Made by a program: the position numbers and the translations under genes
DNA from: Desulfuromonadaceae bacterium
GTDB taxonomy: Bacteria > Desulfobacterota > Desulfuromonadia > Desulfuromonadales > SZUA-401
Direction: 5' to 3'
Assembly: GCA_003246035.1 (NCBI GenBank)
Contig: QKBP01000117.1
Location: forward strand, 1-30,251
Length of the DNA: 30,251 bases
Shown: piece by piece, positions 15,013 through 23,237 of the stretch
Numbering within the stretch: the stretch's first letter is position 1
How the letters are laid out: each line of letters starts with the position of its first letter
Notes under the pieces: model-generated
What the model saw: only the letters and a program-made list of their open reading frames with translations
The model's database searches: none
Told to the model about the DNA's origin: nothing

Positions 15013-16353
15013 CTAATAGTCCTTCTGCTGAGTCCGCACCTTGAAGCTCTCGGAGCGGATCTCTTTCTTGCGGGACGAAGAGAGCCCCTCGTCACGGAAT
15101 TCCTCGGCATCCGCCTCAAGCGCTGCGGCCGGTGCCGCGACCGCTCCGAGCCCGACCTCTTCGGCCTGACGTTGCAGCTGCTCGCTCATGAGTTTCAGCT
15201 CGCTGGCCGCCTCGTCCTTGCGGCCGGTATTGTAGAGGTCGAGGGCCTTGTCACGCGTCTCGGCGATCTCGTTCTCGACCACCGCCTCGTACACCTCGCG
15301 GCTGGCGCTCTTCTTGACCTCGGCCACGCTGGAGGTATATGTGGCCTGGGCCAGGGTCTGAGAACGCTCCGGGCGAGCGGTCAGGGCATTCTCGTACGAG
15401 CAGGTCACCCGGGCGAGGTCGATCGACGCGCGGGGGCGCCCTGCCGGCACCTCGACTTCGACCAGGGCGTATTTCTCCTGCCCGCCGTAGAGCTGGTTCA
15501 TGCCTATTTCAACCCGCTGTCCGCGGATCCGGCCCTCACGGCCGATGATACGCAGCGGCCGCACCCCGTCGGGGCAGTCGATCTCGATAATGACCTTGCG
15601 GGCCACCACGCTCAGCACATCCCCCAGTTCGGCGGCGAAAATCCGCGGCAGGTCGACACTCGACTCGACGAAATAGTGATTGCCGTCGCTCTTTTCCGCC
15701 AGCCGAGCCATCAGGTCCTCATTGAAATCGGTCCCGACCCCGACCGTCGTCACCGAGATCCCTTCCTTGAGCAGCGCCGCCCCCAGGCGGGCCAGATCGT
15801 GTGGAGAGCTCGGACCGACGTTGGCCAGGCCGTCCGAGAGGAGGATCACGCGGTGTACGTAGCCGTCGCCAAGATGTTTGCGGACCTCGGCCGCCCCCTG
15901 GCTGACCGCCCCGAACAACGCCGTGTTACCGCCGGGCTGGATCGAGCGGATCCGCTCCTCGATCCAGCCGGTGTTGGAGGCGTACTGGGCGGGGACCAGG
16001 GTCTGGACGGCATGATCGTAGACCACCAGCGAAAAGATGTCCCGGGGACCGAGACGGCGCAGGGCTTCGATGGCCGCTTCACGGGCCTTGGCGATCTTGT
16101 TGCCGCTCATCGACCCGGAACGGTCGAGCACCAGCGCCAGGTTGACCGGGGGGCGCTCGGCTTCGCGCGGTGCGAAGGGGACATCGAGCGCCACCTTGAC
16201 GATCGCGGTCTGGGCAATACCCGCCGGAAGCGCGCTGCGGTCGAGGCTGACCTGGCAGCGGACCAGCGCGTCGCTCGCTTCGGCAAGCGGGACCAGCAGC
16301 ATCAGCAGCAGGGTTAAGCAGGCAACAGGGTGTTTCATCGGCGTGTGTTTCAT
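15013..16353 (-). CDS. Exported VWA-domain protein
   Basis: The 446-residue protein has a Sec signal (about residues 1-27, ending PLAEAS) and a von Willebrand A domain from about 70 to 240. Its metal site DRSGSMSG (Asp77, Ser79, Ser81) is complete, and LLSDGLANVGP carries the later acidic part. C-terminal to it are a beta-rich segment and a charged helical tail with QLQRQAEEVG. VWA proteins bind partners through a divalent metal. AGGAGGACGTC before ATG 16353 decides the start; a reading that runs back to 17406 is out-of-frame DnaJ sequence. It heads an apparent VWA-kinase-regulator operon, which suggests an envelope-surveillance role (inference). Confidence 0.88.
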   Translation of the reverse strand: MKHTPMKHPVACLTLLLMLLVPLAEASDALVRCQVSLDRSALPAGIAQTAIVKVALDVPFAPREAERPPVNLALVLDRSGSMSGNKIAKAREAAIEALRRLGPRDIFSLVVYDHAVQTLVPAQYASNTGWIEERIRSIQPGGNTALFGAVSQGAAEVRKHLGDGYVHRVILLSDGLANVGPSSPHDLARLGAALLKEGISVTTVGVGTDFNEDLMARLAEKSDGNHYFVESSVDLPRIFAAELGDVLSVVARKVIIEIDCPDGVRPLRIIGREGRIRGQRVEIGMNQLYGGQEKYALVEVEVPAGRPRASIDLARVTCSYENALTARPERSQTLAQATYTSSVAEVKKSASREVYEAVVENEIAETRDKALDLYNTGRKDEAASELKLMSEQLQRQAEEVGLGAVAAPAAALEADAEEFRDEGLSSSRKKEIRSESFKVRTQQKDY

Positions 16354-16491
16354 GACGTCCTCCTCGGGATGTTGGCGGGGAGGCTTCTTCCTCCCGTGCA
16401 GGGCCAGTAGAGCATCCCGGCGTCCGGGAGTGGTCATGAGTCGGTCAAAGGTTTGTAAAAAAAATGTCATCACCCGATACGCTTGGGACGC

Positions 16492-16520
16492 TTGACGCTG
16501 CCGGGGGGCATCATTATATT
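16492..16520 (+). promoter_or_regulatory. Sigma-70 promoter of the DnaJ-like gene
   Basis: TTGACG (16492-16497) and TATATT (16515-16520) are separated by 17 bases, close to consensus in both boxes. Transcription would begin near 16527 and leave a leader of about 22 bases before ATG 16549. No CIRCE element (TTAGCACTC-N9-GAGTGCTAA) is seen. Confidence 0.75.
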
Positions 16521-16548
16521 GGCTGCACTTCTCTGCAGCGAGGGACTG

Positions 16549-17427
16549 ATGGGCAAGGACTACTACTCGGTACTGGGGGTCAGCAAACAGGCCACGACCG
16601 CCGAGATCAAGAAAGCATACCGCAAACTGGCGCAGAAGTACCACCCTGACCGGAACCCCGGTGACAAGCAGGCCGAGGAGCGCTTCAAGGAGCTCACCGA
16701 GGCCTACGCGGTCCTCTCCGACCCGCAGAAGAAGCAGCAGTACGATCAGTTCGGCGACAGCGCCTTCCACCAGCGCTTCTCCCAGGAAGATATCTTCCGC
16801 GGCTTCAACATCCACGACATCTTCCATGAGTTCGGCTTCGGCGGCGGCCGCGGGGATGACATCTTCAGTCAGCTCTTCGGTGGCGGCGGCTCCCAGTTCG
16901 GCGGCCACCGCACCCGGGTCGTCCGAGGTCAGGACTACAACCTGCGCCTCCCCATCCCCCTGCGCCTGGCGGTGCTCGGCGGTGAGCGACAGGTGGAGTT
17001 CCGGGTCGGCAACACCCCCCAGAGCCTCAAGGTCCGGATCCCGGCGGGGGTCGAGGACGGTCAGCGCCTGCGCATCCCCGGCAAGGGGGGAACCAGCCCT
17101 TCGGGGGGGCCGGCCGGCGACCTGTTTCTCGACATCAGCGTCGAGAAGGATCCGCAGTTCCGACGCGAGGGGAACGATCTGCTGGTGGAGATCACCATCC
17201 CCTTCAGCGCAGCCTGCCTCGGAGCCAGCGTCGACGTCCCCACCCTCGACGGCAGCAAACGCGTCAAGGTCCCGGCCGGCATGTCGTCGGGGGGAAAGAT
17301 CCGCCTCAAGGGGCTCGGAGTCCCCGGCAAGGGCGATTTGTACGCGGTCATCGAAGTCGCGGTGCCTAAACATCTCGACGATGCGCAGAAGAAGCTTCTG
17401 CAACAACTCGGCGAGCTCGGGCTGTAA
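16549..17427 (+). CDS. DnaJ-class co-chaperone, CbpA type
   Basis: The 292-residue protein has a J domain (about 3-68) with the intact HPD triad in KYHPDRNPG, a Gly/Phe-rich linker (GFGGGRGDD, LFGGGGSQFGG) and the two C-terminal substrate domains (about 125-285) with RIPAGVEDGQRLRIPGKG and KVPAGMSSGGKIRLKGLG. The four CxxCxGxG zinc repeats of true DnaJ are missing, so it is of the CbpA/DnaJ type II class. It would stimulate DnaK. ATG 16549 (MGKDYYSVLGV) follows GAGGGAC and the promoter at 16492; a start at 16483 lies upstream of that promoter. Confidence 0.93.
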   Translation: MGKDYYSVLGVSKQATTAEIKKAYRKLAQKYHPDRNPGDKQAEERFKELTEAYAVLSDPQKKQQYDQFGDSAFHQRFSQEDIFRGFNIHDIFHEFGFGGGRGDDIFSQLFGGGGSQFGGHRTRVVRGQDYNLRLPIPLRLAVLGGERQVEFRVGNTPQSLKVRIPAGVEDGQRLRIPGKGGTSPSGGPAGDLFLDISVEKDPQFRREGNDLLVEITIPFSAACLGASVDVPTLDGSKRVKVPAGMSSGGKIRLKGLGVPGKGDLYAVIEVAVPKHLDDAQKKLLQQLGELGL

Positions 17428-17450
17428 CGCAACTCCCCCACGTCACGGCA

Positions 17451-17475
17451 AAGGGCCGGCAACCTGCCGGCCCTC
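17451..17475 (+). terminator. Probable terminator after the DnaJ-like gene
   Basis: AAGGGCCGGC and GCCGGCCCT form a strong stem with loop AACCT, followed by a mixed CCCCTTTCCTTTC tract rather than a clean T-run. It sits between convergent genes and may work in both directions. Confidence 0.55.
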
Positions 17476-17508
17476 CCCTTTCCTTTCACTTATCCGTGTG
17501 CCAGAGAG

Positions 17509-18042
17509 CTATTTCCCCGGAGGAAAATCTTCCAGCAGCTTGCGCACGCTGGCCCGGACCTGGCGGTCCTGTTCCTCGGACGACCCGGCGGCTGAGGCCG
17601 TGTAACGGGTCGCAGCGGTCCAGATCGTATTCCCGCTGTAAGAGGACCGGATTGTCAGCTGGACATCGACCTCAATCTTGGGAACGGGCTGGCTCCCTCC
17701 GCCCCCCAGCGAAATGAAACCGCCCGAGCCGATCGGCACACCGAGCGAGGCCCCGAGCCCCACCGATCCTCCTGAGACAACCCGACGGGCACGCTGCATC
17801 GAAACCCTGAAGTCGGGAGCGGCGTGCTCAGGCTGGTAGCCTTTCGCCTGCAGCTCTGCCTCGACCGCCTGACGCCAGCGCCGCGCCGCAATTTCGTCCC
17901 CCGGCTCTTCCGCGACCTCCTCCCATGCATAGGTCTTTAAGGAGGCAAAGTCGAACCACGGATCGAAATCGTGCTGCAGCCGCGACCCGGAACAGGCCAC
18001 AAGCCACAGCGCACACCCCAGCCACACGACGTAACGGAACAT
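17509..18042 (-). CDS. DUF4136-like lipoprotein
   Basis: The 177-residue protein opens with a lipoprotein signal (WLGCALWLVACSG, lipid Cys17). The body follows DUF4136: an early DFDPWFDFASLKTYAWEE, then PDFRVSMQRARR, a Gly-rich stretch (GLGASLGVPIGSGGFISLGGGG) and a final helix VRASVRKLLEDFPP. The family is envelope-located and its role unknown. AAGGAG nine bases before ATG 18042 decides the start; upstream codons to 18180 lie in intergenic DNA. It is a single gene, bounded by the terminator at 18141 upstream and a convergent hairpin downstream. Confidence 0.82.
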   Translation of the reverse strand: MFRYVVWLGCALWLVACSGSRLQHDFDPWFDFASLKTYAWEEVAEEPGDEIAARRWRQAVEAELQAKGYQPEHAAPDFRVSMQRARRVVSGGSVGLGASLGVPIGSGGFISLGGGGSQPVPKIEVDVQLTIRSSYSGNTIWTAATRYTASAAGSSEEQDRQVRASVRKLLEDFPPGK

Positions 18043-18140
18043 CTTCGGCAACTCCTTACGAATCAGCGTCATCGGGACGCAGCCACAACGCACTTTCATT
18101 GTGCCGCAAAGACGCCGCGGACGCCAACCGGGCTGCAGAC

Positions 18141-18170
18141 AAAAAAGCCCGCCTCCGGCTGGAGGCGGGC
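18141..18170 (-). terminator. Rho-independent terminator of the HD-GYP gene
   Basis: Read on the minus strand, GCCCGCCTCC-AGCC-GGAGGCGGGC is followed by TTTTTT. It lies seven bases after the HD-GYP stop and ends the hemH to HD-GYP transcript. Confidence 0.92.
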
Positions 18171-18176
18171 AAGAGC

Positions 18177-19613
18177 TCATTTGACGACCCGAAGCTTCGG
18201 CGTTTCGACGGACGCGTCGTCACCAAACATCCCGAGGGAGATCTTTTCGAACTCGTTTTGCCGGGTAAGGAAGGCGTCGACGACCACCGGATCGAAATGT
18301 CCCCCCCGGCTGGCCACGATCTCTTCCACCGTCCGTTCATGAGACCAGGCCTCCTTGTAGGGGCGGCGGCTGCGCAGCGCGTCATAGACGTCGGCCAGCG
18401 CGACGATCCGTGCCGAGAGCGGGATATCTTCCCCCTTGAGCCCCAGGGGGTAACCCTCCCCGCTCCACTTCTCGTGATGATGCAGGGCGATCTCCCGGGC
18501 GATGGCCAGATAGCTGTCCTTGCGGAAATGATCGATGAAGTGCTGATTGGCACGGTGAAGGATTTTGGCCGCCACCTCGGTGTGCTGCTTGACCTGTTCG
18601 AATTCGGCCGAGTCGAGGCGGGAGGGCTTCATGAGGATTTTGCGCGGGACAACCGCCTTGCCGATGTCGTGAAGCACCGAAGCGAGGGCGATCTTTTCGA
18701 TGTAGTCGCTGCGGCGACTGAGGTAGCTCCCGTAGGGGGAGGACTTGCGCAGCTCTTCGGTGAGGACCTGGACGTAATTCTGGATCCGCTCGAGATGGTC
18801 GCCGGTGTCGGGGTCGTAGTTTTCCGCAAGCGAGGCGAGGGCGACAATCGAGGCCTTCTGGGTCGCGCGAATCTCACTGGTCTGCTCGAGCACTCTCCTT
18901 TCGAGCTCCTCGTGGCTCAACTGCAGGGCCCGCTCCATCTCCTGGCGACGCAGACCGGAACGCGCCGCCCTGACGAGCATGACCGAGATCAGAGCGAGCA
19001 TCAAAAGCGCAGCGACCAAGCCGATCACGGCGGTACGGTGGACCAGCCCGTCAAGGGCGCTCTTGCGCACGGTGATGTCGTAGTAGACCTCGAAGGCGCC
19101 GGTAAAGATCTCGCCGTCCATCACCGGCACATACACCTCGGCCACGTCACGCTGCACGATACGCCCCTCGGCGGTCGGAGTCTGCTTGGGATCGATCTTC
19201 GAATAGAGGCGCCCCTGCCTGACGATCTCGGTGAAATAGGGCTTGGCGTTCAGCGTCCCCTCGTCCTTAGCGTCGGTCGAGTAGACAATCGTCCCGTCGG
19301 CAGAGAAGATCTTGACCTTTTCGAGGCCGAAGGTTTTGACGGCCTTTTCGATCTCGCGGTCGATGTGCCGATAGGTGTTGCTGTCGACCACGACCCGGGA
19401 ACCGGGGAAAATCCGGTAAGAGAGGTAGCGCGTGGTCCGCTGGGCTTCAGCCTCGATATTGGTCAGCAGTTCCTTGGTGAAGGTGGGGATGACGTGAACG
19501 ATGGCGTAGCCCGGGGCGACGACCAGCACCACGACACTCAGGAGCAGGATGTTGCGCAGCAACCGCTCCCGCCAGATATGCTCGAACAGCTCGCGAATGG
19601 ATACCTTAGACAT
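18177..19613 (-). CDS. Membrane HD-GYP domain protein (probable cyclic di-GMP phosphodiesterase)
   Basis: The 478-residue protein has a helix at about 21-43, an extracytoplasmic sensor (44-195, with VKIFSADGTIVYSTD like cache domains), a second helix at about 196-216, a short coiled coil and an HD-GYP domain (about 255-455). The catalytic pieces are present: HDIGK (315-319), HHHEKWSGEGYP (378-389) with the GYP triad, and the RIVALADVYDAL segment. HD-GYP enzymes degrade cyclic di-GMP. It lies 41 bases after the Cys-rich mini-gene, which is coupled to ferrochelatase, so a signal enzyme may ride on a heme transcript. The metal site looks whole, so activity is likely. Confidence 0.93.
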   Translation of the reverse strand: MSKVSIRELFEHIWRERLLRNILLLSVVVLVVAPGYAIVHVIPTFTKELLTNIEAEAQRTTRYLSYRIFPGSRVVVDSNTYRHIDREIEKAVKTFGLEKVKIFSADGTIVYSTDAKDEGTLNAKPYFTEIVRQGRLYSKIDPKQTPTAEGRIVQRDVAEVYVPVMDGEIFTGAFEVYYDITVRKSALDGLVHRTAVIGLVAALLMLALISVMLVRAARSGLRRQEMERALQLSHEELERRVLEQTSEIRATQKASIVALASLAENYDPDTGDHLERIQNYVQVLTEELRKSSPYGSYLSRRSDYIEKIALASVLHDIGKAVVPRKILMKPSRLDSAEFEQVKQHTEVAAKILHRANQHFIDHFRKDSYLAIAREIALHHHEKWSGEGYPLGLKGEDIPLSARIVALADVYDALRSRRPYKEAWSHERTVEEIVASRGGHFDPVVVDAFLTRQNEFEKISLGMFGDDASVETPKLRVVK

Positions 19614-19654
19614 CTGTCGTCCTGGACTGAAATCTGCCTGACCCGTGGATTTGC

Positions 19655-19837
19655 TTAATCAAAGACATCGGGATCGTACATCATCGCCAGACGGCCGCGG
19701 CTCGCCAGGCAATCCCGACAAATCGAATCGACATCGGCGTACTTCTCCCGTGCGAGAATGATGCCAGCCTCGACAGCCGGATCCCCGGGGTCACTGCAGT
19801 CCACAAAGGGGCGTTTACACAGGCTGCAGGTCTTCAT
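19655..19837 (-). CDS. 60-residue Cys-rich protein coupled to hemH
   Basis: The small protein has CxxC at residues 4-7, Cys14, and CxxC at 40-43, with a helix between (EAGIILAREKYADV). This looks like a zinc knuckle or ribbon. Its ATG 19837 overlaps the hemH stop as ATGA, the mark of translational coupling. There is no signal peptide, so it is cytoplasmic. I know no function; a role in iron or metal delivery to ferrochelatase would be a guess from context. Confidence 0.75.
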   Translation of the reverse strand: MKTCSLCKRPFVDCSDPGDPAVEAGIILAREKYADVDSICRDCLASRGRLAMMYDPDVFD

Positions 19838-20811
19838 CGCTGGTGCTCGAGGGTCTGTCCCACCAGTTCAGCGAGCGCGGCGATGAATTCCGGGGAGTCA
19901 TTCAGCGAGGGAGCGCGTGCGAAATGGCGAATTCCGGCCTGTGCCGCATGGTCGCGCATCTCGATATCGATTTCATGCAGGGTCTCGATATGGTCACTGA
20001 CGAAGGAGATCGGCACCAGCAGTACCGCATCGTGCCCCGTCGATGCCAGCCGGTCGATCACCTCGAGGGTATCCGGATGCATCCACTCCACCGGCCCGCT
20101 GCGACTCTGGAAACCGACATGCCAGGGCTGGCCGTCGAGCCGTTCTTCGACCCCTTTCACCGTGGCCATGACATGTTCGAGATAGGGGTCGCCCCGATCG
20201 ATGAACTTCTGCGGCAGGGCGTGAGCCGAGAACACCACCTGGACCCGGGAACGGATCTCGGCGGGAAATTGCTCAAGCCCGTCGCGCACCTTGGCGGTCA
20301 GCGCCTCGAGGTAACCGGGCCAGTCGTACCACTGTTCGATCACCAGGAACGAGAGTTGCGGATAGTGCCGGGCCACGGCGCGGCGAAAGTCGTTGAAACT
20401 GCTGCCGGTTGTGGCCGCGGTGTAGTGGGGATAGAGAGACAGCACCACGGCCTGCTCGATGCCGTCGGCGCGCATGCGCCGCACGGTTTCGTCGGCACCC
20501 GGGCTGGTGTAACGCATCGCCACGTACGGCCGCCACCCTTCCCCGAGTTCTCGCGCCACCCCTTGGGCCTGCAGCGAAGTCCAGCGCAGCAGCGGCGAGC
20601 GCCCACCGATCTGGCGGTAGTTCTCACGAACGTGTTTGGCGCGAAAATGGGAAATCAGCCGTGCAAAGGGGCGCTGAAACAGGGCCCCCAGGGGGAGCTG
20701 GATCAGCTCGCGGTCGGAGAAGAGCCGGTAGAGAAACGGCTCAACCTCCTCGAGGGAATCAGGCCCCCCCATGTTCAGGACCACCAGGCCGGTCGGCTTG
20801 TCTAGGTGCAT
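19834..20811 (-). CDS. hemH: Ferrochelatase
   Basis: The 325-residue enzyme inserts Fe2+ into protoporphyrin IX or coproporphyrin III. Family marks are LNMGGPDSLEEVEPFLYRLFSD at the start, RYTSPG, LYPHY, the catalytic His197 in FSAHALP, GFQSRSGPVEWMHP and PISFVSDHIETLHEID. Length is normal. ATG 20811 has no Shine-Dalgarno sequence, and only 15 bases separate it from the T-run of the hemE terminator, so its expression may need read-through. It is coupled to the Cys-rich mini-gene. No ferredoxin-like cluster motif is seen at the C-terminus. Confidence 0.95.
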   Translation of the reverse strand: MHLDKPTGLVVLNMGGPDSLEEVEPFLYRLFSDRELIQLPLGALFQRPFARLISHFRAKHVRENYRQIGGRSPLLRWTSLQAQGVARELGEGWRPYVAMRYTSPGADETVRRMRADGIEQAVVLSLYPHYTAATTGSSFNDFRRAVARHYPQLSFLVIEQWYDWPGYLEALTAKVRDGLEQFPAEIRSRVQVVFSAHALPQKFIDRGDPYLEHVMATVKGVEERLDGQPWHVGFQSRSGPVEWMHPDTLEVIDRLASTGHDAVLLVPISFVSDHIETLHEIDIEMRDHAAQAGIRHFARAPSLNDSPEFIAALAELVGQTLEHQR

Positions 20812-20826
20812 GACAGCGGTCGCATC

Positions 20827-20861
20827 AAAAAAGAGCGGGGCGGATCAATGTCCGCCCCGCT
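20827..20861 (-). terminator. Terminator between hemE and hemH
   Basis: On the minus strand AGCGGGGCGGA and TCCGCCCCGCT form an 11-base stem, then C and TTTTTT. It lies 17 bases after the hemE stop and 15 bases before the hemH start. Confidence 0.9.
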
Positions 20862-20877
20862 TGGGTTTGACAGAAAA

Positions 20878-21915
20878 TCACCGGCGGCTCAGCTCGTGCA
20901 CGCACTCGACCATGTACTTGGCGTGCTCGGGATCGACCGTCGGCAGGATGCCGTGGCCGAGGTTGAAAATGAAGCCGGGACGCCCAGCGTTTTCGTCGAG
21001 AATACGCTGCACTTCTTTCCGGATGTAGGGTTTCGGTGCGTAGAGCACCGTCGGGTCGAGATTCCCCTGAACGGCGATCTTGTCTCCGAGGATATCGCGG
21101 GCCTTGCCGAGGTTGACGTGCCAGTCGAGGCCGAGCACGTCGGCGCCGGCTTCCTTGACCAGCTCGAGCATGCCGCCGCCGCCCTTGACGAAGTAGATGA
21201 CCGGAATGTCCTTGCGCTTGAGACCGGAGATCAGCTCCTTGACGTAGGGGAGAATGTAGCGCTCGAAGTCGTGCGGGGCCAGCAGGCCGCCCCAGGTGTC
21301 GAAGATCTGGATCGCCTGGGCGCCGGCCTCGATCTGCATGTTGAGGTAGCGGCGGTCCATCTCGGTGATCTTCTTCATCAGCGCGTCGTAAAGCGGGAAG
21401 TCGCCGTACATCATCTTCTTCAACTCGGCGAAGTCCTTGCTCCCCTTCCCTTCGACCATGTAGCAGGCCAGGGTGAACGGCGCCCCGCCGAAACCGATCA
21501 GCGGCACCCGGCCTTCGAAGGCCTTGCGCAGACGCTTGATGATCTCCGGCACGTAGGCGACGGCCTGGGCCATGTCCTCGGGGACAACCAGGGCGTCGAC
21601 GTCGGCGGCGGTGCGGATCGGCTTTTCAAATACCGGGCCCGGGACGAAGTCGAGAGCCATCCCCATCGGCTCGATCGGGGTGAGGATATCGGAGAAAAGG
21701 ATCGCCGCATCGACATTGAGGATGTCGATCGGCTGGATGGTCACCTCGGCAGCGCGCTCGGGGTCCTTGCACAGGTCGAGGAAGGTGCCGCCACCCTGGG
21801 CGCGCACGTCCTTGTAGCACTGCAGGTAGCGGCCGGCCTGGCGCATCAGCCAGACAGGAACGTAATCGGTCGGCTGGCACCAGCAGGCCTTGAGAAAGGT
21901 GTAGTCGTTGGACAT
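20878..21915 (-). CDS. hemE: Uroporphyrinogen decarboxylase
   Basis: The 345-residue enzyme turns uroporphyrinogen III into coproporphyrinogen III. The substrate loop PVWLMRQAGRYLQCY near residue 20 and the metal-independent core are intact: AILFSDILTP with its conserved Asp, GFGGAPFTLACYM, IFDTWGGLL and FNLGHGILP near the C-terminus. Length matches the family. AGGAGG lies 10 bases before ATG 21915. It follows the radical SAM gene by 54 bases and is ended by the terminator at 20827. Confidence 0.97.
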   Translation of the reverse strand: MSNDYTFLKACWCQPTDYVPVWLMRQAGRYLQCYKDVRAQGGGTFLDLCKDPERAAEVTIQPIDILNVDAAILFSDILTPIEPMGMALDFVPGPVFEKPIRTAADVDALVVPEDMAQAVAYVPEIIKRLRKAFEGRVPLIGFGGAPFTLACYMVEGKGSKDFAELKKMMYGDFPLYDALMKKITEMDRRYLNMQIEAGAQAIQIFDTWGGLLAPHDFERYILPYVKELISGLKRKDIPVIYFVKGGGGMLELVKEAGADVLGLDWHVNLGKARDILGDKIAVQGNLDPTVLYAPKPYIRKEVQRILDENAGRPGFIFNLGHGILPTVDPEHAKYMVECVHELSRR

Positions 21916-21969
21916 GGTCTATCGCCTCCTATGAAATTCAATCGTTCTCGAAATCGTTGGGCATCATCC

Positions 21970-23088
21970 TCAGGCCGGCTTGATCGGCGCCAGCTCTTCG
22001 GCTTCCTTGTGCATCTTCTTGCGCATCCGCTCCGGCACGTAGTTGCAGAACGGCTCCTGCTGCATGTAGTCACCGTAGACCGCGTCGGCACGCGCCCGGC
22101 AGCCCCCGCACACGTTGAGGAACTCGCACTCGCCGCACTTCCCCTTGTACTTGGAGAAGTCGCGCAGGTCGTTGAAGACCTTGTTGTTGAACCACAGCTC
22201 CTTGAACGGGATCTGTTTGACGTTGCCGACCGAGGAGTGGAAATAAGAGCAGGGCTTGAGGTTGCCGAAGCAGTCGATCAGGCAGATGGTCTGGGCGGCG
22301 ATGCACCCCTTGCCGCCGCCGGTGGAGAAGGTCAGGCTGCGACGCTCGAAGTCGACCCCTTCGGCTTTGGCCATCTGGGGCACGATCCGGTAGTAGTGCG
22401 GGGCGCAGGTCGGACGCATGAGGATATCGTCCTCGTTCTTCTCCTGCTCGTAGTGCCAGGAGAGGATCTCCTCGTAGTCCTCCTTGGTGATCAGCTCGTT
22501 CATGATCTCCTCGCCGCGACCGGTCGGCACGATCATGAACATGTACCAGGCGGTGGCCCCGAGGCTCTTGGCGAGCTTGAAGGTGGCGCCGATGTCGTGC
22601 TGGTTGCGCTTGGTGAAGGAAGAGTTGACCAGGAACTTGATGCCGTTGCGCTTGAGGGTCTCGGCGCCGCGCAGGGTCCCCTCGAAGGCCCCGGGGCAGC
22701 TGCGGAAGTCGTCGTGGATATCCGCGGTCGAACCGTCGAGGGAGAGGGAGACCATCTTGATGTCGGCCTCCTTCATGTTGCGACAGACCTCGTCGGTGAT
22801 CAGGGTGCCGTTGGTCGCCATGCACATGCGCAGCCCCTTGGAGGTGCCGTACTTGGCGATCTCCCAGATGTCCTTGCGCAGCAGCGGCTCACCACCGGAA
22901 AGAACCATCACCGGCTTGCTCACCTCGCAGATGTCGTCGATCAGCTTGAAAGCCTCTTCGGTATTGAAGTCCCCCTCGGCCGCCGACATGTCGGAGGAAC
23001 AACGGCAATGGACGCAGTTGAGGTTGCAGCGCTGGGTGGTTTCCCAGGCGATCCACTTGGGGATGAACTCTTCGTTGGGCGTACTCAT
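21970..23088 (-). CDS. Radical SAM/SPASM protein of the tetrapyrrole group (AhbC/AhbD/NirJ-like)
   Basis: The 372-residue protein has the radical SAM cluster motif CNLNCVHC (Cys21, Cys25, Cys28) and SGGEPL. Its C-terminal SPASM region holds more Cys: one in [17 protein letters not shown], the [17 protein letters not shown] block and a last Cys in EPFC. This layout is that of enzymes that act on side chains of siroheme-derived porphyrins (AhbC, AhbD, NirJ) and of peptide-modifying relatives. Being next to hemE favours a tetrapyrrole substrate. But the classic hemE-hemH-hemY route is also here, so it may do another reaction or an oxygen-free bypass. AAAGGAG before ATG 23088 is strong and excludes a start at 23118. 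Confidence 0.85.
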   Translation of the reverse strand: MSTPNEEFIPKWIAWETTQRCNLNCVHCRCSSDMSAAEGDFNTEEAFKLIDDICEVSKPVMVLSGGEPLLRKDIWEIAKYGTSKGLRMCMATNGTLITDEVCRNMKEADIKMVSLSLDGSTADIHDDFRSCPGAFEGTLRGAETLKRNGIKFLVNSSFTKRNQHDIGATFKLAKSLGATAWYMFMIVPTGRGEEIMNELITKEDYEEILSWHYEQEKNEDDILMRPTCAPHYYRIVPQMAKAEGVDFERRSLTFSTGGGKGCIAAQTICLIDCFGNLKPCSYFHSSVGNVKQIPFKELWFNNKVFNDLRDFSKYKGKCGECEFLNVCGGCRARADAVYGDYMQQEPFCNYVPERMRKKMHKEAEELAPIKPA

Positions 23089-23124
23089 GGGTTCTCCTTT
23101 GGTGTCCGGAAAGGACAAAAGATG

Positions 23125-23154
23125 ATCTTACACCACTATACTCAGGTAAGACAA
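23125..23154 (-). promoter_or_regulatory. Promoter of the radical SAM-hemE operon, within an inverted repeat
   Basis: On the minus strand TTGTCT (23154-23149) and TAAGAT (23130-23125) are 18 bases apart. The boxes are covered by the inverted repeat TCTTAC (23126-23131) and GTAAGA (23146-23151), whose arms are 20 bases apart centre to centre. A regulator on this repeat would control both boxes. Transcription would begin near 23118. Confidence 0.5.
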
Positions 23155-23202
23155 GCACCCAGTCCCCCCTCTCGGACATATCGCGAGCTCCCTCCCTGCC
23201 AC

Positions 23203-23233
23203 TTGACCCAGTTTATAAGTGTGTGCATACTTA
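23203..23233 (+). promoter_or_regulatory. Promoter and probable operator of the TetR gene
   Basis: TTGACC (23203-23208) and CATACT (23226-23231) have 17-base spacing. Across the second box lies an 18-base dyad at 23216-23233, TAAGT-N8-ACTTA with inner TG/CA, paired at seven of nine positions. This size and form suit TetR-family operators, which often overlap their own promoter. It ends four bases before ATG 23238. A role at the divergent radical SAM gene is also possible. Confidence 0.55.
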
Positions 23234-23237
23234 CTTT

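Noticed and set aside
13137..16317. Long plus-strand open frames opposite the VWA and kinase genes
   Set aside because: They are antisense readings of genes with clear motifs. They are rich in Arg, Gly and Pro and show no domain.
16354..17406. N-terminal extension of the VWA protein to about 797 residues
   Set aside because: The added part is the reverse of the DnaJ gene. A strong ribosome site and signal peptide fix the start at 16353.
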